From Pseudomonadota bacterium (lineage in GTDB: Bacteria; Pseudomonadota; Gammaproteobacteria; Burkholderiales; Gallionellaceae): a DNA stretch of 42,964 nucleotides. The number at the start of each line of letters is the position of its first letter. Position 1 is the stretch's first letter. Of the stretch, positions 9,644 through 17,905 are shown in pieces. The translations under genes were made by a program, and so were the position numbers. The DNA lies in NCBI GenBank assembly GCA_021787435.1, contig JAJYLY010000017.1:1-42964 (forward strand), given 5' to 3'. Below the pieces are notes generated by a model. It worked only from the letters and a program-made list of their open reading frames with translations. It was not told the DNA's origin and made no database searches.

Positions 9644-10087
9644 ATGAAAAAAAGTCTGATTGCTATGATTCTAATGTCTTTACTGGCCAATCTGGCATAC
9701 GCTGATGGCTGGCATGGTGGTGGCGGTGGCTGGCGCGGTGGTGGCGAAGGCTGGCGCGGTGGTGGCGAAGGCTGGCGCGGTGGTGGCGAAGGCTGGCGCG
9801 GCGGCTGGGGAGATGGCTGGCGCGGCGGCTGGGGAGATGGCTGGCGCGGCGACGACGACTGGGCTGACGGCGGACTGGGCCTGATGTTAGGCATGGGTGT
9901 GGCCAGCGGAATGATGATGCAGTCAGCGCCAGTGTATGCGCAGCCTGCCCCTGTCTACGTGCAACCCGCGCCTGTCTATGTCCAACCCGCTCCGGTCTAT
10001 CAGGCGCCTCCAGCTTACCAACCCCCCCCACGCGGAGAGGTCACTTATGGACCGACGACTTACTACAATGGTTATGGCCCTCATTGA
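9644..10087 (+). CDS. Secreted glycine/tryptophan-rich repeat protein
   Basis: 147 residues from the ATG at 9644, which is preceded by GGAGAGA; an in-frame GTG at 9632 is too early. A signal peptide (KKSLIAMILMSLLANLAYA) leads into tandem GWRGGGE and GWRGGWGD repeats, an acidic DDDWADGG patch, a short hydrophobic GLGLMLGMGVASGMMM segment, and then repeated PVYVQPA units ending in a proline/tyrosine-rich tail. Small secreted proteins of this sort are common in betaproteobacteria. Function is unknown; a surface or periplasmic matrix role is only a guess. A glycine-zipper gene follows after 33 bases and is probably co-transcribed. Confidence 0.75.
   Translation: MKKSLIAMILMSLLANLAYADGWHGGGGGWRGGGEGWRGGGEGWRGGGEGWRGGWGDGWRGGWGDGWRGDDDWADGGLGLMLGMGVASGMMMQSAPVYAQPAPVYVQPAPVYVQPAPVYQAPPAYQPPPRGEVTYGPTTYYNGYGPH
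9728..9838 (+). repeat. Coding tandem repeat (three 21-bp then two 24-bp units)
   Basis: Three near-identical 21-base units starting GGCTGGCGCGGTGG (9728, 9749, 9770) are followed by two 24-base units (9791, 9815) in the same frame, encoding GWRGGGE and GWRGGWGD. The near-perfect identity suggests recent expansion by slippage, so copy number may vary between strains. Confidence 0.85.
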
Positions 10088-10120
10088 GCCGTTTAAATCA
10101 TGTTATCAAAGAGGAACTTA

Positions 10121-10597
10121 ATGAAACAGAAAATCATCCTGACGGCAATTTTAGCCGCGATGTCCATTCAATCCCATGCAGAAGATTTCACCGATACTGC
10201 GAAAGTGATCTCATCAAGACCGATATATCAGACAGTATCAGGCCAGGAATGTTATAACGTACCCGTTCAGGTGCAGGCTCCACAGGAACGCTCCATGGGT
10301 GGCAGCATACTGGGCGGCATTGCGGGCGCCCTGCTCGGCTCCCAAGTTGGCGAAGGCACCGGACGCATGGCAGCGGGTGCGGCAGGCGCCATCGCGGGCG
10401 CGATAACCGGAGACCGGTTGCAAAATGACGGCAGCGGCAGCAGCAGCGGCGTTGTGATGCAGCAGCAGTGTAAGGAAGTCACGAAACAGGTTGTTTCAGG
10501 TTATGACGTGCATTACATGTACGCGGGTCACGAGGGTACGACCACCATGCCACAACAACCCGGCAACACGGTCACAGTAGGCGTGACTGCTCACTAG
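10121..10597 (+). CDS. Glycine-zipper 2TM envelope protein
   Basis: 158 residues from the ATG at 10121, with AAAGAGG about six bases upstream; the in-frame ATG at 10100 is less well placed. A signal peptide ends near SHA. The middle segment GGSILGGIAGALLGSQVGEG and AAGAAGAIAGAITGDRL is a classic glycine-zipper pair, as in the 17-kDa antigen/SlyB-like family (but without a lipobox). Cysteines occur at QECYNVP and QQCKEV and could form a disulfide. It is probably an outer-membrane-associated stress or integrity protein. It follows the glycine-rich secreted gene. Confidence 0.8.
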   Translation: MKQKIILTAILAAMSIQSHAEDFTDTAKVISSRPIYQTVSGQECYNVPVQVQAPQERSMGGSILGGIAGALLGSQVGEGTGRMAAGAAGAIAGAITGDRLQNDGSGSSSGVVMQQQCKEVTKQVVSGYDVHYMYAGHEGTTTMPQQPGNTVTVGVTAH

Positions 10598-10604
10598 AAT
10601 CATG

Positions 10605-10625
10605 GCTGCCGGCCTGGCCGGCAGC
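10605..10625. terminator. Hairpin between convergent genes
   Basis: GCTGCCGGCC and GGCCGGCAGC pair with a one-base centre between the glycine-zipper gene and the end of yheS. There is no strong T-tract on either side, so it is a probable but weak bidirectional terminator. Confidence 0.4.
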
Positions 10626-12460
10626 TATTCCTCCAACGCCATTTCCAGCTCCAGCCATCCCTCTTCGAGCTCATCGACTCTGGCCTGCACGGCTTCCCTT
10701 CTGGCATTCAGACCGGCGATAAAGTCAGCACTGCAATCGGCATAGGTCGCAGGATCCCCCAGACGGGAATTGATTCCAGCAAGTTCCTCCTGTGCCTTGC
10801 CCAGCTCGGTTTCTATCCTGTTGCGTTTCGACTGCAGCGCCTTTTTGTTCGGTCTTGCAGGCTGGGGGGCCGGTTTGGCCTGCGCCGCTTCGCGCGGGCG
10901 GCGGGCTTCTATCCAGGTCTTGTAATCATCGAGATCGCCTTCAAACAGTTTTGCCTCGCCGTCCGCCACCAGCCAAAGTTCATCGGCCACCGCGCGTATC
11001 AGGCTGCGATCGTGCGACACGATAACCACAGCGCCTGTATATTCTTCCAGCGCCAGCGTCAGCGCATCTCGCATGTCCAGATCGAGATGGTTGGTCGGTT
11101 CGTCGAGCAGCAGCAGGTGCGGCTTCTGCCATGCCAGCAGGGCCAGCGCCAGCCGGCTTTTTTCGCCGCCTGAAAAGCTTGCAACAGGCCGGTCTTCGCT
11201 GCTGCCCGCAAGTCCGAACCGCCCCAGAAAAGTGCGCAGAACGAGCGCAGTTTCCGTGGGCGCAATGCGCTCCAGATGCATGAGTGGCGTGGCATTGCCG
11301 TCGAGATTTTCGAGCTGATGCTGCGCGAAATAGCCTACACGTATGCCAGGCGTCACATCCAGGCGCCCCTGTGTTGGCGTGAGCTCGCCCACCAAGAGCT
11401 TGATCAGCGTGGACTTCCCTGCACCGTTGGGCCCAAGCAGCGCGATGCGGCTGCCGGCGCGCAGCATCATGCTGACATTCCTGAATAACTGCCTGTCGCC
11501 ATAGGAAAATCCCAGATTGTCCAGCCTCATCAAAAGATCAGGGCTGCGTTCCGGCGCTTCGATCTCGAGCTCGAAACGGCCATCGGTGACATGAGCAGGT
11601 GCAATCCTGGTGAGCCTCTCCAGCGCCTTGACGCGGCTTTGCGCCTGTTTTGCCTTGGTGGCCTTGGCGCGAAAGCGGCGCACGAAATCTTCCAGATGAG
11701 CAATCTTTGCCTGCTGGCTCTGATACGCCTGGTTTTGCAGGGCTATCTTCTCCGCGCGCGCGCTTTCGAAATCATCGTAATCTCCCGCATAGCTGTCTAT
11801 CACCCTGTCGTGCACATGGGCGATGCGGTTGACCGTGGCATTGAGAAACTCCCTGTCATGCGAAACCAGCAGGATGCTGCCGGGATAACGCGCAAGATAC
11901 TGCTCCAGCCAGAGGATGGCTTCCAGATCCAGGTGATTGGTAGGCTCGTCGAGCAGCAGCAGATCGGCGCGATGCATCAGCGCACGCGCAAGATTCAGGC
12001 GCATGCGCCAGCCGCCGGAAAAACTGTCCACTGCACGCCCCAGACTTTCGGCATCAAAGCCCAGCCCGTTCAGGAGTTGTGCGGCGCGGGCTCGCGCACC
12101 ATATCCGTCTATGCTTTCGAAATGCTGCTGCGCCTCGAACCATGCGGCATCGTGATCTTCCCGCGCCAGCATCTTCTCGAGTTGCCGCAATACGACATCG
12201 CCATCGAGCACGAATTCGATCGCAGGCTGGCTGGAAGTCGTGATTTCCTGTTCGACAAAGGCCAGCGTCTTGCCGCTTTGCAGCGACACATCTCCGCTTT
12301 CGGGATGGATTTCTTCCCTTATCAGCCGGAACAGGGTCGATTTCCCGCAGCCATTCACGCCGACCAGGCCGATGCGCTGGTTGGCAAAAACCTGCAGATT
12401 CGCATGATGGAAAAGCGCTTCGCCTCCCTGCAGATAGGTCAAGTTTGATATGTTGAGCAT
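10625..12460 (-). CDS. yheS: ABC-F family ATPase, YheS type
   Basis: 611 residues from the ATG at 12460. There are two ABC domains without membrane segments: Walker A GVNGCGKST with signature FSGGWRMRLNLARAL and LLLDEPTNHLDLEA, then a basic linker (RRFRAKATKAKQAQSRVKALERL). A second Walker A GPNGAGKST with FSGGEKSRLALALL and LLLDEPTNHLDLD follows, ending in a charged coiled-coil tail. The linker and tail fit YheS better than Uup or EttA. ABC-F proteins act on the ribosome E site to relieve stalling. Eleven in-frame codons upstream of 12460 are discarded. Confidence 0.9.
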   Translation of the reverse strand: MLNISNLTYLQGGEALFHHANLQVFANQRIGLVGVNGCGKSTLFRLIREEIHPESGDVSLQSGKTLAFVEQEITTSSQPAIEFVLDGDVVLRQLEKMLAREDHDAAWFEAQQHFESIDGYGARARAAQLLNGLGFDAESLGRAVDSFSGGWRMRLNLARALMHRADLLLLDEPTNHLDLEAILWLEQYLARYPGSILLVSHDREFLNATVNRIAHVHDRVIDSYAGDYDDFESARAEKIALQNQAYQSQQAKIAHLEDFVRRFRAKATKAKQAQSRVKALERLTRIAPAHVTDGRFELEIEAPERSPDLLMRLDNLGFSYGDRQLFRNVSMMLRAGSRIALLGPNGAGKSTLIKLLVGELTPTQGRLDVTPGIRVGYFAQHQLENLDGNATPLMHLERIAPTETALVLRTFLGRFGLAGSSEDRPVASFSGGEKSRLALALLAWQKPHLLLLDEPTNHLDLDMRDALTLALEEYTGAVVIVSHDRSLIRAVADELWLVADGEAKLFEGDLDDYKTWIEARRPREAAQAKPAPQPARPNKKALQSKRNRIETELGKAQEELAGINSRLGDPATYADCSADFIAGLNARREAVQARVDELEEGWLELEMALEE

Positions 12461-12563
12461 GGCGACATGATAACAGAGGGCTAAGCCAGGCAATCGTGGC
12501 CGAATTGAAACTGCTGCGCGGCGTCAGATTTTTGCCGTGCTGACGGATCGCAAATTTTCAGCG

Positions 12564-12836
12564 CTACAGGTCCTCAACAGTGGAAAAATTCACCCTGGAC
12601 TCATTGCCCACCAGTATTTTCTGCAGGCCGATGCGCGACCTGGTGTTGATCAGGATGGGTGCCGAAAGATTGGCGTAGATATTGAGCGCAGGCAGGGCTG
12701 CGGGATTTTGCGGCTCGCCCTTGTATAGCGTCATCAGCACCAGCAAGTCGCCGACATCTTTGACCTTCAGCTCGGCGAAGTGGATTACCTGCGAACAGGA
12801 TGTCAAAGGGATAAAATCCTTCATCTGCATTATCAT
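12564..12836 (-). CDS. FliW-like C-terminal fragment
   Basis: 90 codons. The stretch VKDVGDLLVLMTLY and NLSAPILINTRSRIGLQKIL resembles the C-terminal half of FliW, the flagellar assembly factor that binds CsrA and flagellin. About 60 N-terminal residues of the family are missing, and the sequence upstream is only the promoter region of the next gene, so they cannot be encoded nearby. No convincing ribosome site is seen. No other flagellar gene occurs in the window. It is most likely a decayed remnant, or a short stand-alone FliW-like protein. Confidence 0.45.
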   Translation of the reverse strand: MIMQMKDFIPLTSCSQVIHFAELKVKDVGDLLVLMTLYKGEPQNPAALPALNIYANLSAPILINTRSRIGLQKILVGNESRVNFSTVEDL

Positions 12837-12856
12837 GGAATCCAGCTCATATGAAA

Positions 12857-12877
12857 AGCCATGTTGCTAACATGGCT
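12857..12877. repeat. Perfect 9-bp inverted repeat with 3-base loop
   Basis: AGCCATGTT pairs with AACATGGCT. Read on the minus strand it is followed by TTTTC, as in a terminator, yet no minus-strand gene lies upstream of it. It may be a relic terminator of the gene that once preceded the FliW-like fragment, or an operator near the BI-1 gene promoter. Confidence 0.4.
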
Positions 12878-12972
12878 CACCCTCGAAAGATAATTCAATT
12901 CGGGATTGCAACTTTTGCAATACTTCGCTAGTCTCATACATGTCGTTCTAATCATTCTCAGGAGTACAACTC

Positions 12973-13659
12973 ATGCAATACCCAAACCAGTTCGCCACCA
13001 CAGGTTCGCTCGTCTCCGAGCAAAACCGCGTGTTGCGCAACACCTACATGATGCTTGCAATGACCATGATTCCCACCGTCATCGGTGCGTTCATCGGCAC
13101 ATCCGTCAACTTCTCCTTCATGATGCTACACCCTATCATGGGTTCGCTGATGATGTTCGGCGCGATGATGGGGCTGTTGTTTGCCGTCACGGCGCTGCGC
13201 AACAGCGTGTGGGGCATCCTTGCGCTGCTCTGCTTCACGCTGGTGGCCGGCATTTTTCTGGGTCCCATCCTGCAGGTCGCTCTGCATCTTAAGAATGGCG
13301 CGCAACTGATCGGCATGGCAGCCGGCGGCACTGGCCTGATCTTCTTCAGCTTGGCCACAATCGCCACCGTCACCAAAAAGGATTTCAGCTTCATGGGCAA
13401 GTTCCTGTTCATCGGCCTGATCCTTCTGATAGTCGCCTCGCTGGCCAACATGTTCTTTGCCATCCCGGCACTGGCGCTTACCATCTCCGCGATTGCGGTG
13501 CTGATCTTCTCGGCTTACATCATGTTCGACATCAGCCGCATCGTCCAGGGCGGCGAGACCAATTACGTGATGGCCACGATGGCGCTTTACTTAGATATCT
13601 ACAACATCTTCATCAATCTGTTGAACCTGCTGATGGCGTTCAGCGGCGAACGAAGATAG
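12973..13659 (+). CDS. BAX inhibitor-1 (YccA/YbhL) family membrane protein
   Basis: 228 residues. After a hydrophilic N-terminus (QNRVLRNTYMMLA) there are seven hydrophobic helices. The family signature occurs in VLIFSAYIMFDISRIVQGGETNYVMATMALYLDIYNIFINLL. YccA modulates FtsH-dependent membrane proteolysis, and YbhL/BsYetJ-type relatives are proton-sensitive calcium leaks. This protein could play either role. GGAGTACAACTC gives a ribosome site before the ATG. It is monocistronic, with a strong terminator just downstream. Confidence 0.9.
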   Translation: MQYPNQFATTGSLVSEQNRVLRNTYMMLAMTMIPTVIGAFIGTSVNFSFMMLHPIMGSLMMFGAMMGLLFAVTALRNSVWGILALLCFTLVAGIFLGPILQVALHLKNGAQLIGMAAGGTGLIFFSLATIATVTKKDFSFMGKFLFIGLILLIVASLANMFFAIPALALTISAIAVLIFSAYIMFDISRIVQGGETNYVMATMALYLDIYNIFINLLNLLMAFSGERR

Positions 13660-13680
13660 CCCGGCAGTATTTCCACAAAA

Positions 13681-13705
13681 AGGCGGCCATTGGCCGCCTT
13701 TTTTA
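13681..13705 (+). terminator. Rho-independent terminator
   Basis: AGGCGGCCA and TGGCCGCCT form a 9-bp GC-rich stem with a one-base centre, followed by a run of T. It sits 22 bases after the BI-1 gene stop. Confidence 0.9.
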
Positions 13706-13814
13706 ATTCAGGATGATCTTTTGAACATGTCCTGCAATAATATTCTTTGCAAGATCAATCCCTACTGCAATAATGCTCATGACTTTTCCCCTACCGGTGG
13801 TTTAGAGGAGAACA

Positions 13815-14300
13815 ACAGCTTCCATCCTGGCACTTTTAGCGTACCTTTCAGCATACTTTCCAGAAAAACTGAGGCAGCATCAAGACAAGATAGTCCCGCG
13901 CAATCCTTGGCAGACCTATCTCAATCTTGCCAAGGTTGTGCATCTAGACCGCTGGAGAGAAACCATAGGCAATTTGCCAGGCGTTTATATCCAAGATGTC
14001 GAGCTTCCCGATGACCATTCAGAAGAACCTAAAAATACTGAAGATCACGATCGTCAGCAGTTGCACGAACTTCTGCAGGATATGCAAGGGCGCGTCAAGG
14101 ACATTTCAGAGCAGGACCGTGCTGGACTCTCTGCCTTACGCATGACTTTGTCTACATTGTCAAATCAGTTGGTGAATGTTGAGACTATCATCGGAGAACG
14201 TGTCGAAGTCCTTCAGTCCCGGATTGACAGACTCGCGCATACCGTCAACATCCTCCTTTGGTTCGCTGGAGCAATATTGCTTTTCATGCTCTTCAAGTAA
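13815..14300 (+). pseudogene. Membrane-anchored coiled-coil protein with a damaged or atypical start
   Basis: The frame is open from 13806 to the TAA at 14298-14300. It encodes an N-terminal hydrophobic segment (ASILALLAYLSAYF), a middle region with LNLAKVVHLDRWRETIGNLPG, a long amphipathic coiled coil (about VKDISEQDRAGLSALRMTL onward), and a C-terminal membrane helix (NILLWFAGAILLFMLFK). The first canonical start in frame is the GTG at 13938, which would remove the first helix and has no properly spaced site. AGGAG at 13806-13810 precedes the sequence AACAACAGCTTCC. Insertion of TG there would create ATGGCTTCC at ideal spacing. I infer a two-base loss at the start codon. Family unknown. Confidence 0.5.
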
Positions 14301-14418
14301 GACTGTTAGCCATAGATGCTGGAAAAAAACAATCTCATTAATATCAACCTGGATATGTCTTGCATTAAGCAATCTCTTCATCTATAGTTGTGCAACTTAT
14401 TGTTCAAGTTATAAAGTT

Positions 14419-14676
14419 ATGAAAGTCGTCACCTATTCACATGCGCGCAATGCACTTAAATCAGTATTGGACGATGTCGTCCAGGATGCAGACGTGACCA
14501 TTATCAGCCGCCGCGACGCAGAAGGTGATGCCGTGGTCATGTCGTTGGACAGCTACAACAGCATCATGGAAACGCTGTACCTGACCAGCAATCCCGCGAA
14601 CGCAGCCTCACTGGCTAAGGCAATTGCACAGGACAAAGCAGGGAAATCACTAAAACGCCGATTGCTTGAAATTTAA
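14419..14676 (+). CDS. yefM: Antitoxin YefM (Phd/YefM family)
   Basis: 85 residues from the ATG at 14419. [20 protein letters not shown], then [23 protein letters not shown] and [16 protein letters not shown] are the standard YefM signatures: a DNA-binding N-terminal fold, with the C-terminal part wrapping the toxin. It starts six codons' worth of DNA before yoeB with a five-base gap and probably represses the pair. The longer in-frame extension back to 14176 overlaps the preceding gene and is not used. Confidence 0.95.
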   Translation: MKVVTYSHARNALKSVLDDVVQDADVTIISRRDAEGDAVVMSLDSYNSIMETLYLTSNPANAASLAKAIAQDKAGKSLKRRLLEI

Positions 14677-14681
14677 TAATC

Positions 14682-14945
14682 ATGCGTTCTATTCAGTTTG
14701 TGCCGGATGCGTGGGATACTTATCTGTATTGGCATGAGCAGGACAGAAAAACGCTTAAGAGGATTAACACGCTGATTACCGCAACCGCGCGCGATCCATT
14801 CTCTGGCATAGGCAAGCCGGAACCATTGCGCGGTGATTTATCTGGTTATTGGTCTCGACGCATAGACGATGCAAATCGCTTGGTGTATCGCGCAACAGAT
14901 TCAGAATTGGTGATTGTTGCATGTCGTTTTCATTATGGCAGTTAG
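14682..14945 (+). CDS. yoeB: Toxin YoeB, ribosome-dependent mRNA interferase
   Basis: 87 residues, RelE superfamily. [16 protein letters not shown], the conserved [20 protein letters not shown] (containing the catalytic Glu near residue 47), LVYRATD and the C-terminal CRFHYG (catalytic His and Tyr near 84-85) match YoeB. All catalytic positions are intact, so the toxin should be active. It cleaves mRNA at the ribosome when YefM is lost. It forms an operon with yefM. Confidence 0.96.
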   Translation: MRSIQFVPDAWDTYLYWHEQDRKTLKRINTLITATARDPFSGIGKPEPLRGDLSGYWSRRIDDANRLVYRATDSELVIVACRFHYGS

Positions 14946-15155
14946 TCAGCATGATTTGCCATGAATTTATCAATACTTGCCCGTTGCAGTTACAACCCTG
15001 TGATACAGCACTTCGCGACTGACTGCACGGTGCCAATTGCCGCACTCCGAAAAGTACGAACATACCATTTGATTCAGGCGATAATTTGCATCCCAACAAC
15101 ACAACTCTCCTTGTAAAACTATCTACCGCCTTCTTAGAGACAAAAAACACTGAAC

Positions 15156-17495
15156 ATGCTGCCATCCATAGAACAACGATTAGCCCAGGAACTCTCCGCC
15201 AAACCCGCACAGGTCACTGCTGCCATACAAATGCTGGACGAAGGCGCGACTGTGCCGTTCATCTCCCGCTACCGTAAGGAAGCCACAGGAGGTCTGGATG
15301 ACATCCAGCTGCGTCAGCTCGAAGAGCGATTGAATTATCTGCGCGAGCTCGAATCACGGCGCACAACGATCATCGCGTCCATCACCGAACAGAACAGGAT
15401 GACGCCAGAACTGCTCGATGCAATCAGCCATGCTCCGGACAAGACGCATCTGGAAGACCTGTACCTGCCCTATAAATTGAAGCGCAGGACAAAGGCGCAG
15501 ATCGCCCGCGAGGCGGGCCTGGAAGTGCTGGCCGACGCACTTCTTGGCGATCCGACGTTAGCCCCCGAGCAGGAAGCAGGCAAATACCTGAAAGCCCCTT
15601 TCAGCACCGAGCAGGGCGAAAATCCAGGCGTGAGCGACATCAAGTCCGCGCTGGATGGCGCGCGCCAGATATTGATGGAGCGCTTCAGCGAAGATGCCAG
15701 CCTTTTGCAATCCCTGAGGGAATATGTGCAGGAGCACGGTGTGGTGGAAGCGCGCGTGATCGACGGCAAACAGGAAATGGCTGCAAAGTACAGCGACTAT
15801 TTTGATTACTCAGAATCCATCAGGACCATTCCTTCACACCGCACGCTGGCGATATTGCGGGGACATCGCGAAGAGCTTCTTGCCGTGCGGCTGCGCCTGG
15901 ATGCGGAAGCAGAGAAGCCATTGATGAGTGCGCCGCACAACCCGTGCGAGGCGCGCATCGCTGCCCGCTTCGGCATCAGAAACATGGGCCGCGCGAGCGA
16001 CGCCTGGCTTGCGGACACGGTGCGCTGGACCTGGCGCGTGAAATGCTTTTCACATCTGGAATCCGAACTGATGGGCGCGCTGCGTTCGAAGTCCGAACTT
16101 GAAGCAATCAACGTGTTCGCGCGCAACCTGAAAGACCTGCTGCTGGCATCTCCTGCAGGCCCGCGCGCGACGATGGGTCTGGACCCCGGCATACGCACCG
16201 GCGTCAAGGTTGCGGTTGTCGACGAGACAGGCAAGCTCGTGGACACGGCGGTGATCTATCCGCATCAGCCGAAAAACGACTGGGACGGCTCGCTGCATGT
16301 GCTTTCCAAACTCGCAGAAAAACATCGCGTCAGCCTGATCGCGATCGGTAACGGCACGGCATCGCGAGAGACGGACAAGCTGGCACAGGATTTGATCAAA
16401 CTGCGCCCCGAACTCAAACTCATCAATGTCGTGGTGTCGGAAGCCGGTGCATCGGTTTATTCGGCCTCCGAATTCGCGTCAAAAGAATTGCCCGATATTG
16501 ACGTGTCGCTCAGAGGCGCGGTCTCCATCGCCCGCCGCCTGCAGGATCCATTGGCAGAGCTGGTCAAGATCGACCCGAAATCCATAGGCGTGGGCCAGTA
16601 CCAGCACGATGTCAGTCAGGCGCAGCTGGCGCGCACGCTCGATGCAGTTGTCGAAGACTGCGTGAATGCGGTAGGCGTGGATGTGAACACCGCATCAGCT
16701 CCCCTGCTCGCCAGAGTTTCCGGCCTGAGCAGCAGCGTAGCCCATGGCATCGTCAGCTACCGGGAAAGCCGCGGTCGCTTCGTCACACGCGAACAATTGA
16801 AGAAGGTTCCGCGTCTGGGAGAGAAAACCTTCGAGCAGGCGGCAGGATTCCTGCGCATCATGCATGGAGACAATCCGCTCGATGCCTCGACCGTGCATCC
16901 CGAATCCTATCCGCTGGTCGAGCGCATCCTTGACGACATCAAACAGGAAATCAAGGCTGTGATCGGCAACAGCACGCTTTTGAAAACCTTGAACCCCGCC
17001 CGCTATGCAAACGAGAAATTCGGCATTCCGACCATCACCGACATCTTGAGGGAGCTTGAAAAACCGGGCCGCGATCCGCGCCCAGAGTTCACCACCGCGA
17101 CATTCAGGGAAGGCGTGGAACAGCTGTCCGATCTGCATCCGGACATGATACTGGAAGGTGTGGTCACCAATGTTGCCGCGTTCGGTGCGTTTGTCGACAT
17201 CGGCGTGCACCAGGACGGCCTGGTGCATATCTCCGCGCTCTCGAATACTTTCGTCAAGGATCCGCACAGCGTGGTCAAGGCAGGACAGATCGTCAAGGTG
17301 AAGGTGCTGGAAGTCGATGCGGTGCGACGCCGCATCGCGCTTACCATGCGGCTTGCCGACAAGGCACCACAAGCGGATATCAAACAGCGCGACATGCAAA
17401 GACCGCCCGCAAATCACATTCGCCCAAAAACGGTCAACTCAAAACCTGCCGCCCCCAATGCAATGGCTTCAGCATTTGCAAAACTAAAGAACTGA
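15156..17495 (+). CDS. tex: Transcription accessory protein Tex
   Basis: 779 residues, a nucleic-acid-binding scaffold linked to transcription and RNA turnover. Domains in order: helical Tex N-terminal region (1-about 200, VPFISRYRKEATGGLDD), YqgF/RNase-H-like domain (about 335-450, MGLDPGIRTGVKVAV), helix-hairpin-helix pairs (about 505-575, LLARVSGLSSSVAHGI), and an S1 domain (about 655-735, ILEGVVTNVAAFGAFVDIG). The C-terminal tail is short and basic. The 210 bases upstream hold no gene. No strong ribosome site precedes the ATG. Confidence 0.96.
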   Translation: MLPSIEQRLAQELSAKPAQVTAAIQMLDEGATVPFISRYRKEATGGLDDIQLRQLEERLNYLRELESRRTTIIASITEQNRMTPELLDAISHAPDKTHLEDLYLPYKLKRRTKAQIAREAGLEVLADALLGDPTLAPEQEAGKYLKAPFSTEQGENPGVSDIKSALDGARQILMERFSEDASLLQSLREYVQEHGVVEARVIDGKQEMAAKYSDYFDYSESIRTIPSHRTLAILRGHREELLAVRLRLDAEAEKPLMSAPHNPCEARIAARFGIRNMGRASDAWLADTVRWTWRVKCFSHLESELMGALRSKSELEAINVFARNLKDLLLASPAGPRATMGLDPGIRTGVKVAVVDETGKLVDTAVIYPHQPKNDWDGSLHVLSKLAEKHRVSLIAIGNGTASRETDKLAQDLIKLRPELKLINVVVSEAGASVYSASEFASKELPDIDVSLRGAVSIARRLQDPLAELVKIDPKSIGVGQYQHDVSQAQLARTLDAVVEDCVNAVGVDVNTASAPLLARVSGLSSSVAHGIVSYRESRGRFVTREQLKKVPRLGEKTFEQAAGFLRIMHGDNPLDASTVHPESYPLVERILDDIKQEIKAVIGNSTLLKTLNPARYANEKFGIPTITDILRELEKPGRDPRPEFTTATFREGVEQLSDLHPDMILEGVVTNVAAFGAFVDIGVHQDGLVHISALSNTFVKDPHSVVKAGQIVKVKVLEVDAVRRRIALTMRLADKAPQADIKQRDMQRPPANHIRPKTVNSKPAAPNAMASAFAKLKN

Positions 17496-17510
17496 TTTTT
17501 TAATGGTGGA

Positions 17511-17529
17511 TCCCCCCCTTCGGGGGGGA
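17511..17529 (+). terminator. Hairpin after tex
   Basis: A run of seven C, the loop TTC and a run of seven G form a very stable stem 15 bases after the tex stop. It is followed by AATAAACTAA rather than a T-run, so termination efficiency is uncertain. It separates tex from gldC. Confidence 0.5.
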
Positions 17530-17558
17530 ATAAACTAATTACTAACAACGGAGCTTAC

Positions 17559-17897
17559 ATGAAGCAATCGGAAATAAAATTTACTGTCACGCTGGGCGAA
17601 AGAAACCTGCCTAAAAAAATCGACTGGTCCGCGACGGACGGCAACGTGAATAGCAGCACGCCCGCGATCATGGTTTCCGTCTGGGACGAGGCGACACACA
17701 ATACCCTGCGCATTGATCTGTGGACTCCCGAGATGATGGTCGAAAACATGAAACAGTTCCAACATCAGACGCTTTTGACCATGGCTGATACGCTGGAACG
17801 CGCAACCGGAGAAAAAGAAGCTGCAAAGGCCATGCGCAACTTCGCCCAGGAATTCGGCGAACGCCTGGGCCTCTTAAAGCGCGCCGCAAAGCCCTGA
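17559..17897 (+). CDS. gldC: GldC-like protein
   Basis: 112 residues starting MKQSEIKFTVTLGERNLPKKIDW, with DLWTPEMMVENMKQFQHQTL and an alanine-rich helical tail. This matches proteins annotated as gliding motility protein GldC. In Bacteroidetes GldC stabilises the gliding machinery, but proteobacterial homologues stand alone and their function is not known. Cytoplasmic, no signal peptide. It converges on cysS nine bases downstream. Confidence 0.8.
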   Translation: MKQSEIKFTVTLGERNLPKKIDWSATDGNVNSSTPAIMVSVWDEATHNTLRIDLWTPEMMVENMKQFQHQTLLTMADTLERATGEKEAAKAMRNFAQEFGERLGLLKRAAKP

Positions 17898-17905
17898 CTT
17901 GCCGA

